Of a stretch of 64,000 bases of DNA, positions 48,301 to 57,534 are shown one piece after another; position 1 is the stretch's first letter; every line of letters starts with the position of its first letter. The stretch comes from Shewanella japonica (GTDB lineage: Bacteria; Pseudomonadota; Gammaproteobacteria; Enterobacterales; Shewanellaceae). Under the pieces are notes generated by a model. It made no database searches, was not told the origin of the DNA, and saw nothing but the letters and a program-made list of their open reading frames with translations. Made by a program: the position numbers and the translations under genes. Where the stretch lies: contig NZ_CP020472.1 of assembly GCF_002075795.1 (NCBI RefSeq), forward strand, positions 4,706,501-4,770,500. The letters run 5' to 3'.

Positions 48301-49560
48301 TGGATGTTCACGAATCACTTCGTCTAATACATCCCAAACTTCAGCTTGCTCTCGCTCAACCATTTTCTTAGCAGCTTTAATCGTAGTAGCAAGACCACGA
48401 CCTTCTAACTTGCCATAAATAAATGGTTTGAATAGCTCAAGTGCCATCTTCTTAGGAAGACCACATTGATGCAGGCGTAAAGTTGGACCTACGGTAATTA
48501 CCGAACGACCAGAGTAATCTACACGCTTACCAAGTAAGTTCTGACGGAAACGACCTTGCTTACCTTTGATCATATCAGCCAAAGATTTAAGCGGACGCTT
48601 GTTAGAACCGGTAATAGCACGACCACGACGACCATTATCTAATAGTGCATCGACAGACTCTTGTAACATACGCTTTTCGTTACGTACGATAATGTCTGGT
48701 GCAGCTAGATCTAATAGACGCTTAAGACGGTTGTTACGGTTGATTACACGACGGTAAAGGTCGTTCAAATCAGATGTAGCAAAACGTCCGCCATCTAGTG
48801 GAACTAGAGGACGTAAATCAGGTGGCAGAACTGGTAACACTTTTAAGATCATCCACTCAGGCTTGTTGCCAGAAGTGAAGAATGCTTCCATCAGTTTAAG
48901 GCGCTTAGTGACCTTCTTACGACGGGTTTCAGAGTTAATTGATGGTAACTCTTCACGCATTTGATCAATTTGTTCTTCTAAATTGATTGCACGTAGCAAG
49001 TCTAAGACTGCTTCAGCACCCATTTTAGCTTCAAACTCGTCACCGTATTCTTCTAATGCATCAAGATATGTTTCTTCTGTCAGCATTTGACCGCGTTCAA
49101 GGCTGGTCATGCCAGGCTCGATCACTACAAATGACTCAAAGTACAATACGCGTTCAATATCACGTAATGTCATATCAAGCATCAAACCGATACGACTCGG
49201 AAGTGATTTCAAGAACCAAATATGGGCAACTGGGCTTGCAAGATCAATATGACCCATACGCTCACGACGTACTTTAGTCTGTGTAACTTCAACGCCACAC
49301 TTCTCACAAATAACACCACGGTGCTTCAAACGTTTGTATTTACCACACAAACATTCGTAATCTTTTACAGGACCGAAAATACGCGCACAGAACAAACCTT
49401 CACGTTCAGGTTTGAAAGTACGGTAATTAATGGTTTCTGGCTTTTTAACTTCACCAAAAGACCAAGAACGGATTAGGTCTGGCGAAGCCAAACCAATTTT
49501 AATACCGTTAAATTCTTCAGTCTTGCTTTGCTGTTTAAGAAACTTTAATAAGTCTTTCAC
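45340..49560 (-). CDS. rpoC: RNA polymerase beta' subunit
   Basis: 1,406 aa. The N-terminal zinc ribbon is CLCGKYKRLKHRGVICEKC (about 70-88). The catalytic magnesium loop is NADFDGDQM with the three aspartates at 460, 462 and 464. The bridge helix and trigger loop region contains the LTMRTFHIGG block. The second zinc site is CDTDFGVCAACYG. The length is the standard gammaproteobacterial one. It lies 81 bases after rpoB. Confidence 0.98.
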   Translation of the reverse strand: MKDLLKFLKQQSKTEEFNGIKIGLASPDLIRSWSFGEVKKPETINYRTFKPEREGLFCARIFGPVKDYECLCGKYKRLKHRGVICEKCGVEVTQTKVRRERMGHIDLASPVAHIWFLKSLPSRIGLMLDMTLRDIERVLYFESFVVIEPGMTSLERGQMLTEETYLDALEEYGDEFEAKMGAEAVLDLLRAINLEEQIDQMREELPSINSETRRKKVTKRLKLMEAFFTSGNKPEWMILKVLPVLPPDLRPLVPLDGGRFATSDLNDLYRRVINRNNRLKRLLDLAAPDIIVRNEKRMLQESVDALLDNGRRGRAITGSNKRPLKSLADMIKGKQGRFRQNLLGKRVDYSGRSVITVGPTLRLHQCGLPKKMALELFKPFIYGKLEGRGLATTIKAAKKMVEREQAEVWDVLDEVIREHPVMLNRAPTLHRLGIQAFEPVLIEGKAIQLHPLVCAAYNADFDGDQMAVHVPLTLEAQLEARSLMMSTNNILSPANGEPVITPSQDVVLGLYYTSRECVNGRGEGMTFMSVDEVEKAYATGAAELHARVKVRLIETSIDANGEKVQTRKIVDTTVGRALLSQILPEGLPFDLVNQNMGKKQISKLLNTCYRALGLKDTVIFADQLMYTSFRYATISGASVGINDMVIPDEKYTLVEEAEREVLEIQEQFQSGLVTAGERYNKVIDIWASTNDKISKAMMDNLKKEVVINRDGEEEEQDSFNSIYMMADSGARGSAAQIRQLAGMRGLMAKPDGSIIETPITANFREGLNVSQYFISTHGARKGLADTALKTANSGYLTRRLVDVAQDLVVIEDDCGTEEGLTMKPLIEGGDVKEPLRERVLGRVVAVDVLEPGTEKVLAPRNTLLDESWCDLLEEHSVDEVIVRSVISCDTDFGVCAACYGRDLARGHIINHGEAIGVVAAQSIGEPGTQLTMRTFHIGGAASRDSAENNVQVKNNGTLKLHNAKYVKSIDDKLVIVSRSSEIAVIDELGREKERYRVPYGTVLEQLEDSEVTSGAIIANWDPHTHPIISEVAGSVKFVDMIEGVTMTRQTDDLTGLSSVVVIDAGARPTAGKEMRPAIRLIDAAGNDLMIPGTDVPAQYFLPGNAIVSKDDNAQINVGDALARIPQESSKTRDITGGLPRVADLFEARKPKEPAILAEISGTISFGKETKGKVRLVISPADGGDHYEEMIPKWRNLNVFEGEKVERGEVIADGPEAAHDILRLRGIHHVANYIVDEVQDVYRLQGVKINDKHIEVIIRQMLRKCLITDAGDSNFLVGEQAEVSRVKIANRELEAQGKAPAKFERELLGITKASLATESFISAASFQETTRVLTEAAVGGKSDQLRGLKENVIVGRLIPAGTGYAYHNARNEARANVKDEGVEAPVITASEAEKNLADLLNLAGSAD

Positions 49561-49641
49561 GTTTCTCTCCTGAAGGAGTTAAACCAGATGCTTTGCTAAG
49601 CAAAGCATCCTTGGTTACCAAACATTGCTTAAGAGCGATGC

Positions 49642-52600
49642 TTACTCTTGATCCAACTCGATATTAATACCAAGTGAACGAATTTCCTTCAACAATACGT
49701 TGAAAGACTCAGGCATGCCTGGGTGCATCTGATGGTTACCGTCGACGATGTTCTTATACATCTGAGTACGACCGTTAACGTCATCTGATTTAACCGTTAG
49801 CATTTCCTGTAGAGTATATGCAGCACCGTATGCTTCTAGTGCCCATACTTCCATCTCACCGAAACGCTGACCACCGAATTGAGCCTTACCGCCCAATGGC
49901 TGTTGTGTAACTAAGCTGTACGAACCAGTAGAACGGGCGTGCATCTTGTCATCAACTAAGTGGTTCAGTTTGAGCATGTACATGTAACCAACAGTTACTT
50001 TACGCTCAAATTCGTTACCGGTACGGCCGTCACATAATGTTAACTGGCCAGAATCAGGTAAGCCTGCAAGTTCAAGCATTTGCTTGATCTCTTTTTCTTT
50101 AGCACCATCGAAAGCTGGCGTAGCAACTGGTAAACCACCTTTAAGGTTTTTAGCCAGACGCAATACTTCATCGTCAGTGAATGAGTTGATGTCGACTTTC
50201 TGTAGAACTTCGTCACCTAATTCATATACCTGGCGGATGTAGTCGCGCAGTTCAGCAAGTTCACGTTGCTCTTCAAGCATAGCAGTAATACGATTACCGA
50301 TACCCTTAGCAGCAGCACCTAAGTGAACTTCTAGTACCTGACCAATGTTCATACGCGATGGTACGCCCAATGGGTTTAGTACGATATCAACTGGATCACC
50401 AGTTTCATCGTATGGCATGTCTTCGATAGGACAAATCTTAGAGATTACACCTTTGTTACCGTGACGACCCGCCATCTTATCACCAGGTTGGATAGTACGT
50501 TTAACTGCAAGGTAAACCTTAACAATCTTTAGTACGCCTGGAGCTAAGTCATCACCTTGGGTGATTTTACGACGTTTAACTTCGAACTTCTTATCGAAGT
50601 CAGCTTTAAGCTCTTCATGTTGCTCGGCTAATTGCTCAAGCTCAGTTTGCTTAGCTTCATCATCAATAACTTGAATTAATACATCTTTACGTGGTAATTC
50701 AGCAAGCTTAGCTTGTGAGAAACCAGCAGATAGTAATAAGTTACGTGCACGGCTCAAAACACCTTCTTCAAGGATTTCGAACTCTTCGCCTAAATCTTTA
50801 CGCGCTTGGGCAACATGCATCTCTTCAATTTCAAGAGCACGTTTATCTTTTTCGATACCGTCACGAGTGAAGACTTGTACATCGATGATAGTCCCTTTAA
50901 CTGAGTTAGGAACACGTAATGAACTGTCCTTAACGTCAGAAGCTTTTTCACCGAAAATTGCACGCAATAGCTTTTCTTCTGGAGTCAGCTGAGTTTCACC
51001 TTTAGGTGTCACTTTACCAACTAGAATGTCGCCGCCTTTTACTTCTGCACCAATGTAAACAATACCTGACTCGTCTAATTTAGATAGAGCAGATTCGCCT
51101 ACGTTTGGAATATCAGCAGTGATTTCTTCGCTACCTAATTTCGTATCACGAGCAATACATGAAAGCTCTTGGATATGAATAGTAGTGAAACGATCCTCTT
51201 GCGCTACGCGCTCAGAGATTAAGATCGAATCTTCGAAGTTATAACCATTCCAAGGCATGAATGCGATACGCATGTTTTGACCTAGGGCCAAGTCACCTAA
51301 ATCGGTAGACGGACCATCAGCTAAAACATCACCACGAACAATTGGATCACCAACAGAACAACAAGGACGTTGGTTAATACAAGTGTTTTGGTTAGAACGA
51401 GTGTATTTAGTTAAGTTGTAGATATCGATACCAGCTTCACCTGGTGTCAATTCTGCTTCGTTAACTTTCACTACGATACGGCTAGCATCAACATAGTCGA
51501 TAACACCGCCACGCTTCGCAGCGACAACAACACCTGAGTCAACAGCAAGAGTACGCTCAATACCTGTACCAACAAGCGGCTTATCAGCACGCAAAGTAGG
51601 AACGGCTTGACGTTGCATGTTTGCACCCATCAATGCACGGTTAGCATCATCGTGTTCTAAGAACGGAATAAGTGATGCCGCAACAGAAATAATCTGTTGT
51701 GGTGATACATCCATATACTGGATATCAGCAGCACGCATAAAGGTAGATTCACCTTTATGACGACATGCGATTTGTTCTTCAAGCATACGGTTTGAAGAAT
51801 CAATTTCGATGTTTGCCTGTGCAATCACATAACGGCCTTCCTCGATTGCTGATAAGTATTCAACTTCATCAGTAACCACACAATCAACCACCTTACGGTA
51901 AGGTGTTTCTAGGAAGCCATAAGAGTTAGTACGAGCGAAACTTGCTAAAGAGTTAATTAGACCAATGTTTGGTCCCTCTGGCGTTTCAATCGGACATAAA
52001 CGACCGTAGTGAGTTGGATGTACGTCACGTACTTCGAAACCAGCACGTTCACGTGTTAAACCACCAGGACCAAGAGCAGAAATACGACGCTTATGCGTTA
52101 CTTCTGACAACGGGTTGTTTTGATCCATGAACTGTGACAACTGTGAAGAACCAAAGAATTCTTTCACTGCCGCAGAAATAGGCTTAGCGTTGATTAGATC
52201 TTGTGGCATAAGCTCATTCAGATCGCCTAGAGATAGACGTTCACGAACAGCACGCTCAACACGAACTAGACCAACACGGAATTGGTTTTCAGCCATCTCA
52301 CCAACGCTACGAATACGACGGTTACCTAAGTGGTCAATATCGTCGACTTCATCGTAACCATTACGGATTTCGATGATTTTCTTCATAACGTGTACGATGT
52401 CTTCTTTAGACAGTACGCCAGCACCTTCATCTTCAGAAATCTCAAGACGACGGTTGAACTTCATACGACCTACTTTAGAAAGGTCATAACGCTCTTCACT
52501 GAAGAACAAGTTCTGGAATAAGCTTTCAGCAGCATCTTTGGTTGGTGGCTCACCAGGACGCATCATACGGTAGATTTCAACTAATGCTTCAAGGCGGTTA

Positions 52601-53673
52601 GTTGTAGAATCAATACGTAATGTGTCTGAGATATATGCACCATGATCAAGATCGTTGATAAATAATGTATCAACTTCTTTAATACCCGCTAAAGAAAGCT
52701 TAGCTAGGTCTTCAAGGGTGATTTCAGCATTTGCGCTAACTAATACTTCACCAGTATCTTCATCAATGTAGTCTTGTGCAGCGAACTTACCAACGATGTA
52801 ATCTACTGGTACTTCAAGCTCAGTAGTGTTGGTTTTTTCAAGCTGCTTAATGTGACGTGCAGTAATACGACGGCCAGCTTCAACTAAAAGCTTACCTTCA
52901 GAATCTTTGATGTCGTAACTTGCAGTTTCGCCACGTAGACGATCTGGCACAAGTGCCATAACAAGTGAATCTTGCTTAATTTTGAACTCAATACGTTCAA
53001 AGAATAAATCCAAGATTTCTTGAGTAGAAAATTCAAGCGCACGTAAGATGATAGTCGCAGGTAATTTACGACGACGGTCAATACGTACAAATAATGAATC
53101 TTTTGGATCGAATTCAAAGTCAAGCCATGAACCACGGTAAGGAATAATACGTGCGTTATAAAGCACCTTACCAGATGAGTGGGTTTTACCACGGTCATGA
53201 TCAAAGAAAACACCCGGAGAACGATGTAATTGAGAAACAATTACACGCTCAGTACCATTAATTACAAAGGTACCGTTCTCAGTCATCAATGGGATATCAC
53301 CCATGTAGACTTCTTGTTCTTTAATATCTTTGACTGTGCCTGGTGCAGCTTCACGGTCATAAAGAACCATACGCAATTTAACGCGTAGTGGTGCCGAATA
53401 TGTAACACCGCGGATCTGACACTCTTTCACATCAAAAACTGGCTCACCTAGCTTGTAACTGACATATTGCAGTTCAGAGTTGCCAGAAAAGCTCTTGATG
53501 GGAAAAACGCTACGGAAAGCAGCTTCAAAGCCACGTTCACCCGTAGGATCTTGATCGGTGAATTTCTTAAAAGAGTCTAATTGAATAGACAACAAATACG
53601 GAATATCCAAAACTTTTGGACGTTTTCCAAAGTCTTTACGAATACGCTTCTTTTCAGAATAGGAGTAAACCAT
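49642..53673 (-). CDS. rpoB: RNA polymerase beta subunit
   Basis: 1,343 aa. The rifampicin pocket reads SQLSQFMDQNNPLSEVTHKR, then RISALGPGGL. Asp517, His527 and Ser532 (one higher than E. coli numbering) are the wild-type, drug-sensitive residues. The C-terminal clamp-contact part has FGGQRFGEMEVWALEAYGAA. It is preceded by a 239-bp gap with an attenuator that lowers polymerase expression relative to L7/L12. Confidence 0.98.
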   Translation of the reverse strand: MVYSYSEKKRIRKDFGKRPKVLDIPYLLSIQLDSFKKFTDQDPTGERGFEAAFRSVFPIKSFSGNSELQYVSYKLGEPVFDVKECQIRGVTYSAPLRVKLRMVLYDREAAPGTVKDIKEQEVYMGDIPLMTENGTFVINGTERVIVSQLHRSPGVFFDHDRGKTHSSGKVLYNARIIPYRGSWLDFEFDPKDSLFVRIDRRRKLPATIILRALEFSTQEILDLFFERIEFKIKQDSLVMALVPDRLRGETASYDIKDSEGKLLVEAGRRITARHIKQLEKTNTTELEVPVDYIVGKFAAQDYIDEDTGEVLVSANAEITLEDLAKLSLAGIKEVDTLFINDLDHGAYISDTLRIDSTTNRLEALVEIYRMMRPGEPPTKDAAESLFQNLFFSEERYDLSKVGRMKFNRRLEISEDEGAGVLSKEDIVHVMKKIIEIRNGYDEVDDIDHLGNRRIRSVGEMAENQFRVGLVRVERAVRERLSLGDLNELMPQDLINAKPISAAVKEFFGSSQLSQFMDQNNPLSEVTHKRRISALGPGGLTRERAGFEVRDVHPTHYGRLCPIETPEGPNIGLINSLASFARTNSYGFLETPYRKVVDCVVTDEVEYLSAIEEGRYVIAQANIEIDSSNRMLEEQIACRHKGESTFMRAADIQYMDVSPQQIISVAASLIPFLEHDDANRALMGANMQRQAVPTLRADKPLVGTGIERTLAVDSGVVVAAKRGGVIDYVDASRIVVKVNEAELTPGEAGIDIYNLTKYTRSNQNTCINQRPCCSVGDPIVRGDVLADGPSTDLGDLALGQNMRIAFMPWNGYNFEDSILISERVAQEDRFTTIHIQELSCIARDTKLGSEEITADIPNVGESALSKLDESGIVYIGAEVKGGDILVGKVTPKGETQLTPEEKLLRAIFGEKASDVKDSSLRVPNSVKGTIIDVQVFTRDGIEKDKRALEIEEMHVAQARKDLGEEFEILEEGVLSRARNLLLSAGFSQAKLAELPRKDVLIQVIDDEAKQTELEQLAEQHEELKADFDKKFEVKRRKITQGDDLAPGVLKIVKVYLAVKRTIQPGDKMAGRHGNKGVISKICPIEDMPYDETGDPVDIVLNPLGVPSRMNIGQVLEVHLGAAAKGIGNRITAMLEEQRELAELRDYIRQVYELGDEVLQKVDINSFTDDEVLRLAKNLKGGLPVATPAFDGAKEKEIKQMLELAGLPDSGQLTLCDGRTGNEFERKVTVGYMYMLKLNHLVDDKMHARSTGSYSLVTQQPLGGKAQFGGQRFGEMEVWALEAYGAAYTLQEMLTVKSDDVNGRTQMYKNIVDGNHQMHPGMPESFNVLLKEIRSLGINIELDQE

Positions 53674-53840
53674 GGGTTTCCTCTACTTACGAGATGTGAC
53701 CAAGACTGAAATAATTCTAAGATTAAATCAGCACGTTTGCCCATCACCGTTAATGGCAAGAACCTAACCAGTAATCTCTGCTAGGAACTGCTAAAACTGG
53801 CGATAAACGGTGAATAAAAAATCGCCTGCGCATATAGCGC

Positions 53841-53872
53841 AAAAAAGGCCGACGGTTAAAAAACCGCCAGCC
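53841..53872 (-). terminator. Attenuator between rplL and rpoB
   Basis: On the minus strand an 11-bp stem with two G-U pairs (GGCTGGCGGTT / AACCGTCGGCC, TTTT loop) is followed by six T. It lies 40 bases past rplL, where E. coli has its partial rpoBC terminator. Confidence 0.8.
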
Positions 53873-53912
53873 TCCGCCCGATTACTCGGGAGGTGGTAAG
53901 TTAGAGTATAAC

Positions 53913-54281
53913 TTACTTAACTTCTACTTCAGCGCCAGCAGCTTCTAGATCAGCTTTAAGTGCTTCTGCTTCTTCTTTAGTGATAGCTTCTTTAACTGCA
54001 ACTGGTGCAGATTCAGCCATAGCTTTAGCTTCTTTCAGGCCAAGACCTGTAGCGCCACGAAGTGCTTTAATAACAGCAACTTTGTTGCCACCGAATGAAG
54101 TCATAACAACGTCAAATTCGGTTTGCTCAGCAGCAGAAGCGCCTGCGTCGCCGCCAACAGCAACAGCAGCAGCTGCAGCAGAAACGCCGAATTTTTCTTC
54201 CATTGCTTCGATTAGTTCAACAACTTCCATTACAGACATTTCTGCGAAAGCTTCTAAGATTTGGTCTTTAGTGATAGACAT
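53913..54281 (-). CDS. rplL: Ribosomal protein L7/L12
   Basis: 122-aa stalk protein present in several copies per ribosome that recruits translation GTPases. It has an N-terminal dimerisation helix, an alanine-rich hinge (AAAAAVAVGGDAGASAA, about 35-51) and a C-terminal factor-binding domain with KVAVIKALRGATGLGLKEAK. It is 54 bases after rplJ and before the attenuator. Confidence 0.98.
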   Translation of the reverse strand: MSITKDQILEAFAEMSVMEVVELIEAMEEKFGVSAAAAAVAVGGDAGASAAEQTEFDVVMTSFGGNKVAVIKALRGATGLGLKEAKAMAESAPVAVKEAITKEEAEALKADLEAAGAEVEVK

Positions 54282-54335
54282 AACAAAAAATTCCTATTGT
54301 ACTGAATTCAATTAATTTAAGCGGCTAATGAAATA

Positions 54336-54833
54336 TTAAGCTGCTTCTTTTTGATCGCGAAGAGCGGCCAATGTACGAACGAACTTGCCAGCAGATGCTT
54401 CTTTCATAGTCATCATTAACTGAGCTAGTGCTTCTTCGTATGTTGGTAGTTTCGCTAAACGATCAATATCTGCTGCAGGGATAACTTCCCCTTCAAAGGC
54501 TGCTGCTTTGATTTCAAACTTTTCTTGTTCAGCTGCGAAATCTTTAAGAAGACGCGCTGCAGCACCTGGGTGCTCATTAGAAAAGGCAATCAAAGTAGGA
54601 CCAGTAAACGTGTCGCTTAGGCACTCAAAATCAGTACCAGCAACAGCGCGTTTAACTAATGTATTACGTACAACACGTACATAAACACCAGCTTCACGTG
54701 CTGCTTTACGCAGACCGGTCATATCACCTACAGTTACACCGCGTGAATCGGCAACAACTGCAGATAAAGCACCTTTGGCGGCTTCGCTGACTTCAGCAAC
54801 AATCGCTTTTTTGTCTTCGAGTCTTAATGCCAT
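54336..54833 (-). CDS. rplJ: Ribosomal protein L10
   Basis: 165-aa base of the L7/L12 stalk and the translational repressor of its own operon in E. coli. It begins MALRLEDKKAIVAEVSEAAK and has VVADSRGVTVGDMTGLRKAA. The preceding 258-bp gap carries its promoter and a recognisable L10-type leader. Confidence 0.97.
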   Translation of the reverse strand: MALRLEDKKAIVAEVSEAAKGALSAVVADSRGVTVGDMTGLRKAAREAGVYVRVVRNTLVKRAVAGTDFECLSDTFTGPTLIAFSNEHPGAAARLLKDFAAEQEKFEIKAAAFEGEVIPAADIDRLAKLPTYEEALAQLMMTMKEASAGKFVRTLAALRDQKEAA

Positions 54834-54849
54834 TGGCTTTACTCCTGGA

Positions 54850-55060
54850 TTCTACCTAGGGATGTCCCTAGTATTTACCATATTAAACACTTATGTGTTT
54901 AACGACTTACGGTGCAGATTTCCAGCAGAACAAAATCTATCTGGGGGGTCTGACACCGTCTACGTAGGAAATTAAGTTATCTTATGAAAACACCTACGGT
55001 CTTGGACGGAAATCTGCTCTCAACAATGTTGAAAAGCAGACCTCAACCCACAAAGTGCGC
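54850..55060 (-). promoter_or_regulatory. rplJ leader of the L10 autoregulatory type
   Basis: The minus-strand leader contains GTAGGTGTTTTCATAAG, TTAATTTCCTACGTAGACGG and TGTCAGACCC. These resemble the E. coli rplJ leader where L10-(L7/L12)4 binds. The edges are approximate and the fold was not calculated. Confidence 0.65.
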
Positions 55061-55091
55061 GGATTATATACTAATCCGCATCCTTTGTATA
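55059..55091 (-). promoter_or_regulatory. rplJL promoter with inverted repeat over the -10
   Basis: Minus strand: -10 TATAAT (55063-55068), 17-bp spacer, weak -35 TATACA (55086-55091) touching the rplA stop. The -10 is enclosed by the arms GCGGATT / AATCCGC (55059-55079), the same layout as at the rplK promoter. Confidence 0.6.
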
Positions 55092-55793
55092 TTACTTAAG
55101 GTCTTCCAAAGTAGCTTGGTCAACCACAACACCTGCACCCATAGTGGTAGAGATGCTGACTTTTTTCACGTAAACGCCTTTAGCAACTGCAGGCTTAGCC
55201 TTTTTCAGTGCTGCGACTAACGCTTCTAAGTTTTCTTTAATTTGAGCAGGTTCAAAATCCACTTTACCGATAGTAGTGTGGATAATACCATTCTTGTCGT
55301 TACGGTAACGAACTTGACCAGCTTTGGCATTTTTAACTGCATCAGCAACGTTTGGCGTTACAGTACCAGTTTTAGGGTTAGGCATTAAACCACGTGGGCC
55401 TAAGATTTGACCTAACATACCAACAACGCGCATTGCATCTGGAGATGCGATAACAACGTCAAAGTTCATTTCACCAGCTTTAACTTGCTCAGCTAGATCT
55501 TCCATACCAACTAACTCTGCACCAGCTTCTTTAGCTGCTTCAGCGTTTGCGCCCTGTGTGAACACAGCAACACGAACTTCACGGCCAGTACCATGTGGTA
55601 ATACTGTAGCGCCACGAACGTTTTGGTCTGATTTACGAGGATCGATACCTAGGTTAACAGCAACGTCAACACTTTCTACGAATTTAGCAGTTGCTAATTC
55701 TTTTAATAAAGCAACAGCTTCATTGATATCGTAGCTTTTAGTTCCGTCGATTTTCTCGCGGATTACGCGCATGCGCTTAGTTAGCTTTGCCAT
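55092..55793 (-). CDS. rplA: Ribosomal protein L1
   Basis: 233-aa protein of the mobile L1 stalk near the E site. In E. coli it represses the rplKA operon. It contains RGATVLPHGTGREVRVAVFT and the signature MRVVGMLGQILGPRGLMPNP (about 121-140). It starts 4 bases after rplK, so translation is coupled. Confidence 0.98.
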   Translation of the reverse strand: MAKLTKRMRVIREKIDGTKSYDINEAVALLKELATAKFVESVDVAVNLGIDPRKSDQNVRGATVLPHGTGREVRVAVFTQGANAEAAKEAGAELVGMEDLAEQVKAGEMNFDVVIASPDAMRVVGMLGQILGPRGLMPNPKTGTVTPNVADAVKNAKAGQVRYRNDKNGIIHTTIGKVDFEPAQIKENLEALVAALKKAKPAVAKGVYVKKVSISTTMGAGVVVDQATLEDLK

Positions 55794-55797
55794 TATA

Positions 55798-56226
55798 TTA
55801 GTCCTCTACTACCAAACCCATTGAACGTGCAGTACCTTCAATTGAACGCATCATCGCTTCAACATCAGCACCAGTCATATCAGCCGCTTTAGTTTCAGCA
55901 ATTTCCTGAACAGCGCTGCGCTTGATAGTACCAACTTTCTCGGTATTTGGACGGCCAGAACCAGACTTAAGACCTGCCGCTTTCAATAATAAGAAAGATG
56001 CTGGAGGAGTCTTAGTTTCGAACGTGAAAGAACGATCGTTGTATACAGTGATAACAACAGGAATCGGCATACCTTTGTCGAACTTTTCAGTACGAGCATT
56101 GAATGCTTTACAGAATTCCATGATGTTCACACCTTTTTGACCTAGAGCAGGACCAACTGGTGGAGACGGGTTTGCAGCACCGGCTGCTACTTGTAGCTTA
56201 ATATAAGCTTCAATTTTCTTTGCCAT
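55798..56226 (-). CDS. rplK: Ribosomal protein L11
   Basis: 142-aa protein of the GTPase-associated centre, needed for RelA activation. The proline-rich N-terminal NPSPPVGPALGQKGVNIMEF (about 19-38) and the RNA-binding C-terminal domain are intact. It is the first gene of rplKA. Confidence 0.98.
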   Translation of the reverse strand: MAKKIEAYIKLQVAAGAANPSPPVGPALGQKGVNIMEFCKAFNARTEKFDKGMPIPVVITVYNDRSFTFETKTPPASFLLLKAAGLKSGSGRPNTEKVGTIKRSAVQEIAETKAADMTGADVEAMMRSIEGTARSMGLVVED

Positions 56227-56294
56227 GTCGACATTTCCTCAATTTGGGTTCAAACGCTACCAGCTACATGCCGATGAGCTCCCCTTGAAAACAA

Positions 56295-56332
56295 CGGGTG
56301 CGGATTATACTAAAATCCGCACCCGCAAACAA
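56295..56332 (-). promoter_or_regulatory. rplKA promoter with 12-bp inverted repeat over the -10
   Basis: Minus strand: -35 TTGTTT (56327-56332), 17-bp spacer, -10 TATAAT (56304-56309). The -10 lies inside a perfect inverted repeat, CGGGTGCGGATT / AATCCGCACCCG with a 7-base loop (56295-56325). No U-tract follows, so it is not a terminator. The same core GCGGATT / AATCCGC surrounds the rplJ promoter -10. Confidence 0.7.
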
Positions 56333-56354
56333 ATACTATTTGTATTTAATTTAA

Positions 56355-56906
56355 TCAGCTCTTTTCAACTTGTTGGAAGTCTAGTTCCACAGGAGTAGAG
56401 CGACCGAAGATCATTACTGAAACCTTAACGCGGTTTTTATCGTAATCAACTTCTTCGATAGTGCCATTAAAGTCAGCAAATGGACCATCGTTAACACGAA
56501 CAACTTCACCAGGCTCAAACATAACGCGATGAGTCGGTGACTCAACAGTATCTTGTAGACGCTGAAGAATGGCATTCGCTTCTTTATCAGAAATAGGTGC
56601 TGGACGATCAGATGTTCCGCCAATGAAACCCATTACACGTGGAATGCTTTTCACTAAGTGCCAGCTTTCATCATTCATTTCCATTTGGACTAATACATAG
56701 CCAGGGAAGAATTTACGTTCGCTTTTACGACGCTGACCTGCTCGCATTTCAACAACTTCTTCAGTTGGTACAAGTACCTCAGCAAAGTAGTCTTCCATGT
56801 TGTGCATTTTGATATGCTCAAGTAGTGTTTTACATACACGGCCTTCATAGCCTGAGAATGCTTGAATCACATACCATCTTTTTTTAGCTTCTGTTGCTTC
56901 AGTCAT
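56355..56906 (-). CDS. nusG: Transcription elongation factor NusG
   Basis: 183-aa factor that binds the RNA polymerase clamp and couples it to Rho or S10. The NGN domain starts RWYVIQAFSGYEGRVCKTLL and has FFPGYVLVQMEM. The C-terminal KOW domain has FEPGEVVRVNDGPFADFNG (about 128-146). It follows secE by 8 bases. Confidence 0.97.
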   Translation of the reverse strand: MTEATEAKKRWYVIQAFSGYEGRVCKTLLEHIKMHNMEDYFAEVLVPTEEVVEMRAGQRRKSERKFFPGYVLVQMEMNDESWHLVKSIPRVMGFIGGTSDRPAPISDKEANAILQRLQDTVESPTHRVMFEPGEVVRVNDGPFADFNGTIEEVDYDKNRVKVSVMIFGRSTPVELDFQQVEKS

Positions 56907-56914
56907 GTAAATGC

Positions 56915-57286
56915 CTATACGCCAGTAATGAGGTTAACAACACGCAATAGTACCCAGTCGAAACCCCAAAGGATTACGGCTACGACAGCTGTTGCAGCAA
57001 GAACAATGAATGTTGTGTTTAGCGCTTCTTGACGAGTTGGCCAAACCACTTTACGTACTTCAATGTGAGCTTCACGAGCAAAAGATAAAGCTTCTTTACC
57101 TTTCACAGTTTGCAGTGCAATAAAGCCTGCAATAACAAAGGCAACAATTACGCCTAATGTGCGTACCACAACACTGGCTTCGCCAAATGCTTGGTTGCCA
57201 ATAACAGCGGCGGCAATCAATATAACTGCAATGCCCCACTTAACAATATCCAGAGAATTATTCTGGTTTTCAGTATTTGTCGTCAT
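56915..57286 (-). CDS. secE: Protein translocase subunit SecE
   Basis: 123-aa clamp subunit of the SecYEG channel. Like E. coli SecE it has three membrane helices: two N-terminal (about 16-58) and the essential C-terminal one. The conserved amphipathic segment ARE-HIEVRKVVWPTRQEAL precedes the last helix. It is co-transcribed with nusG. Confidence 0.95.
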   Translation of the reverse strand: MTTNTENQNNSLDIVKWGIAVILIAAAVIGNQAFGEASVVVRTLGVIVAFVIAGFIALQTVKGKEALSFAREAHIEVRKVVWPTRQEALNTTFIVLAATAVVAVILWGFDWVLLRVVNLITGV

Positions 57287-57407
57287 CGGTTGGTTCCGTT
57301 ACTCACTAAGACCTGAGCTTAAATTTGATAAATATGTACCACTATCAAATAGTACTTCCGAGTTTAGCCACGAAAAGCATCAGCTCAGGGTCAAAAATCG
57401 GCCATAG

Positions 57408-57436
57408 ATTGTATTCTTATTCTAGTCAGTTCGCAA
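57408..57436 (-). promoter_or_regulatory. secE-nusG promoter
   Basis: Minus strand: -35 TTGCGA (57431-57436), 17-bp spacer, -10 TACAAT (57408-57413). It lies between the tufB terminator and secE, giving a leader of about 120 nt. Confidence 0.65.
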
Positions 57437-57486
57437 GGTCGACACCAGAGAACATAAGCAAAACTTAAAAAAAATCTATAAAACAA

Positions 57487-57512
57487 AAAAAGGAAGCCGA
57501 AGCTTCCTTTTT
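57487..57512 (-). terminator. Terminator after the second tuf gene
   Basis: Stem AAAAAGGAAGC / GCTTCCTTTTT with a CGAA loop, identical to the terminator at 40764-40789, including the bases between it and the tuf stop. Confidence 0.9.
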
Positions 57513-57534
57513 AGTGTGTTAACTAACTTCGCTA

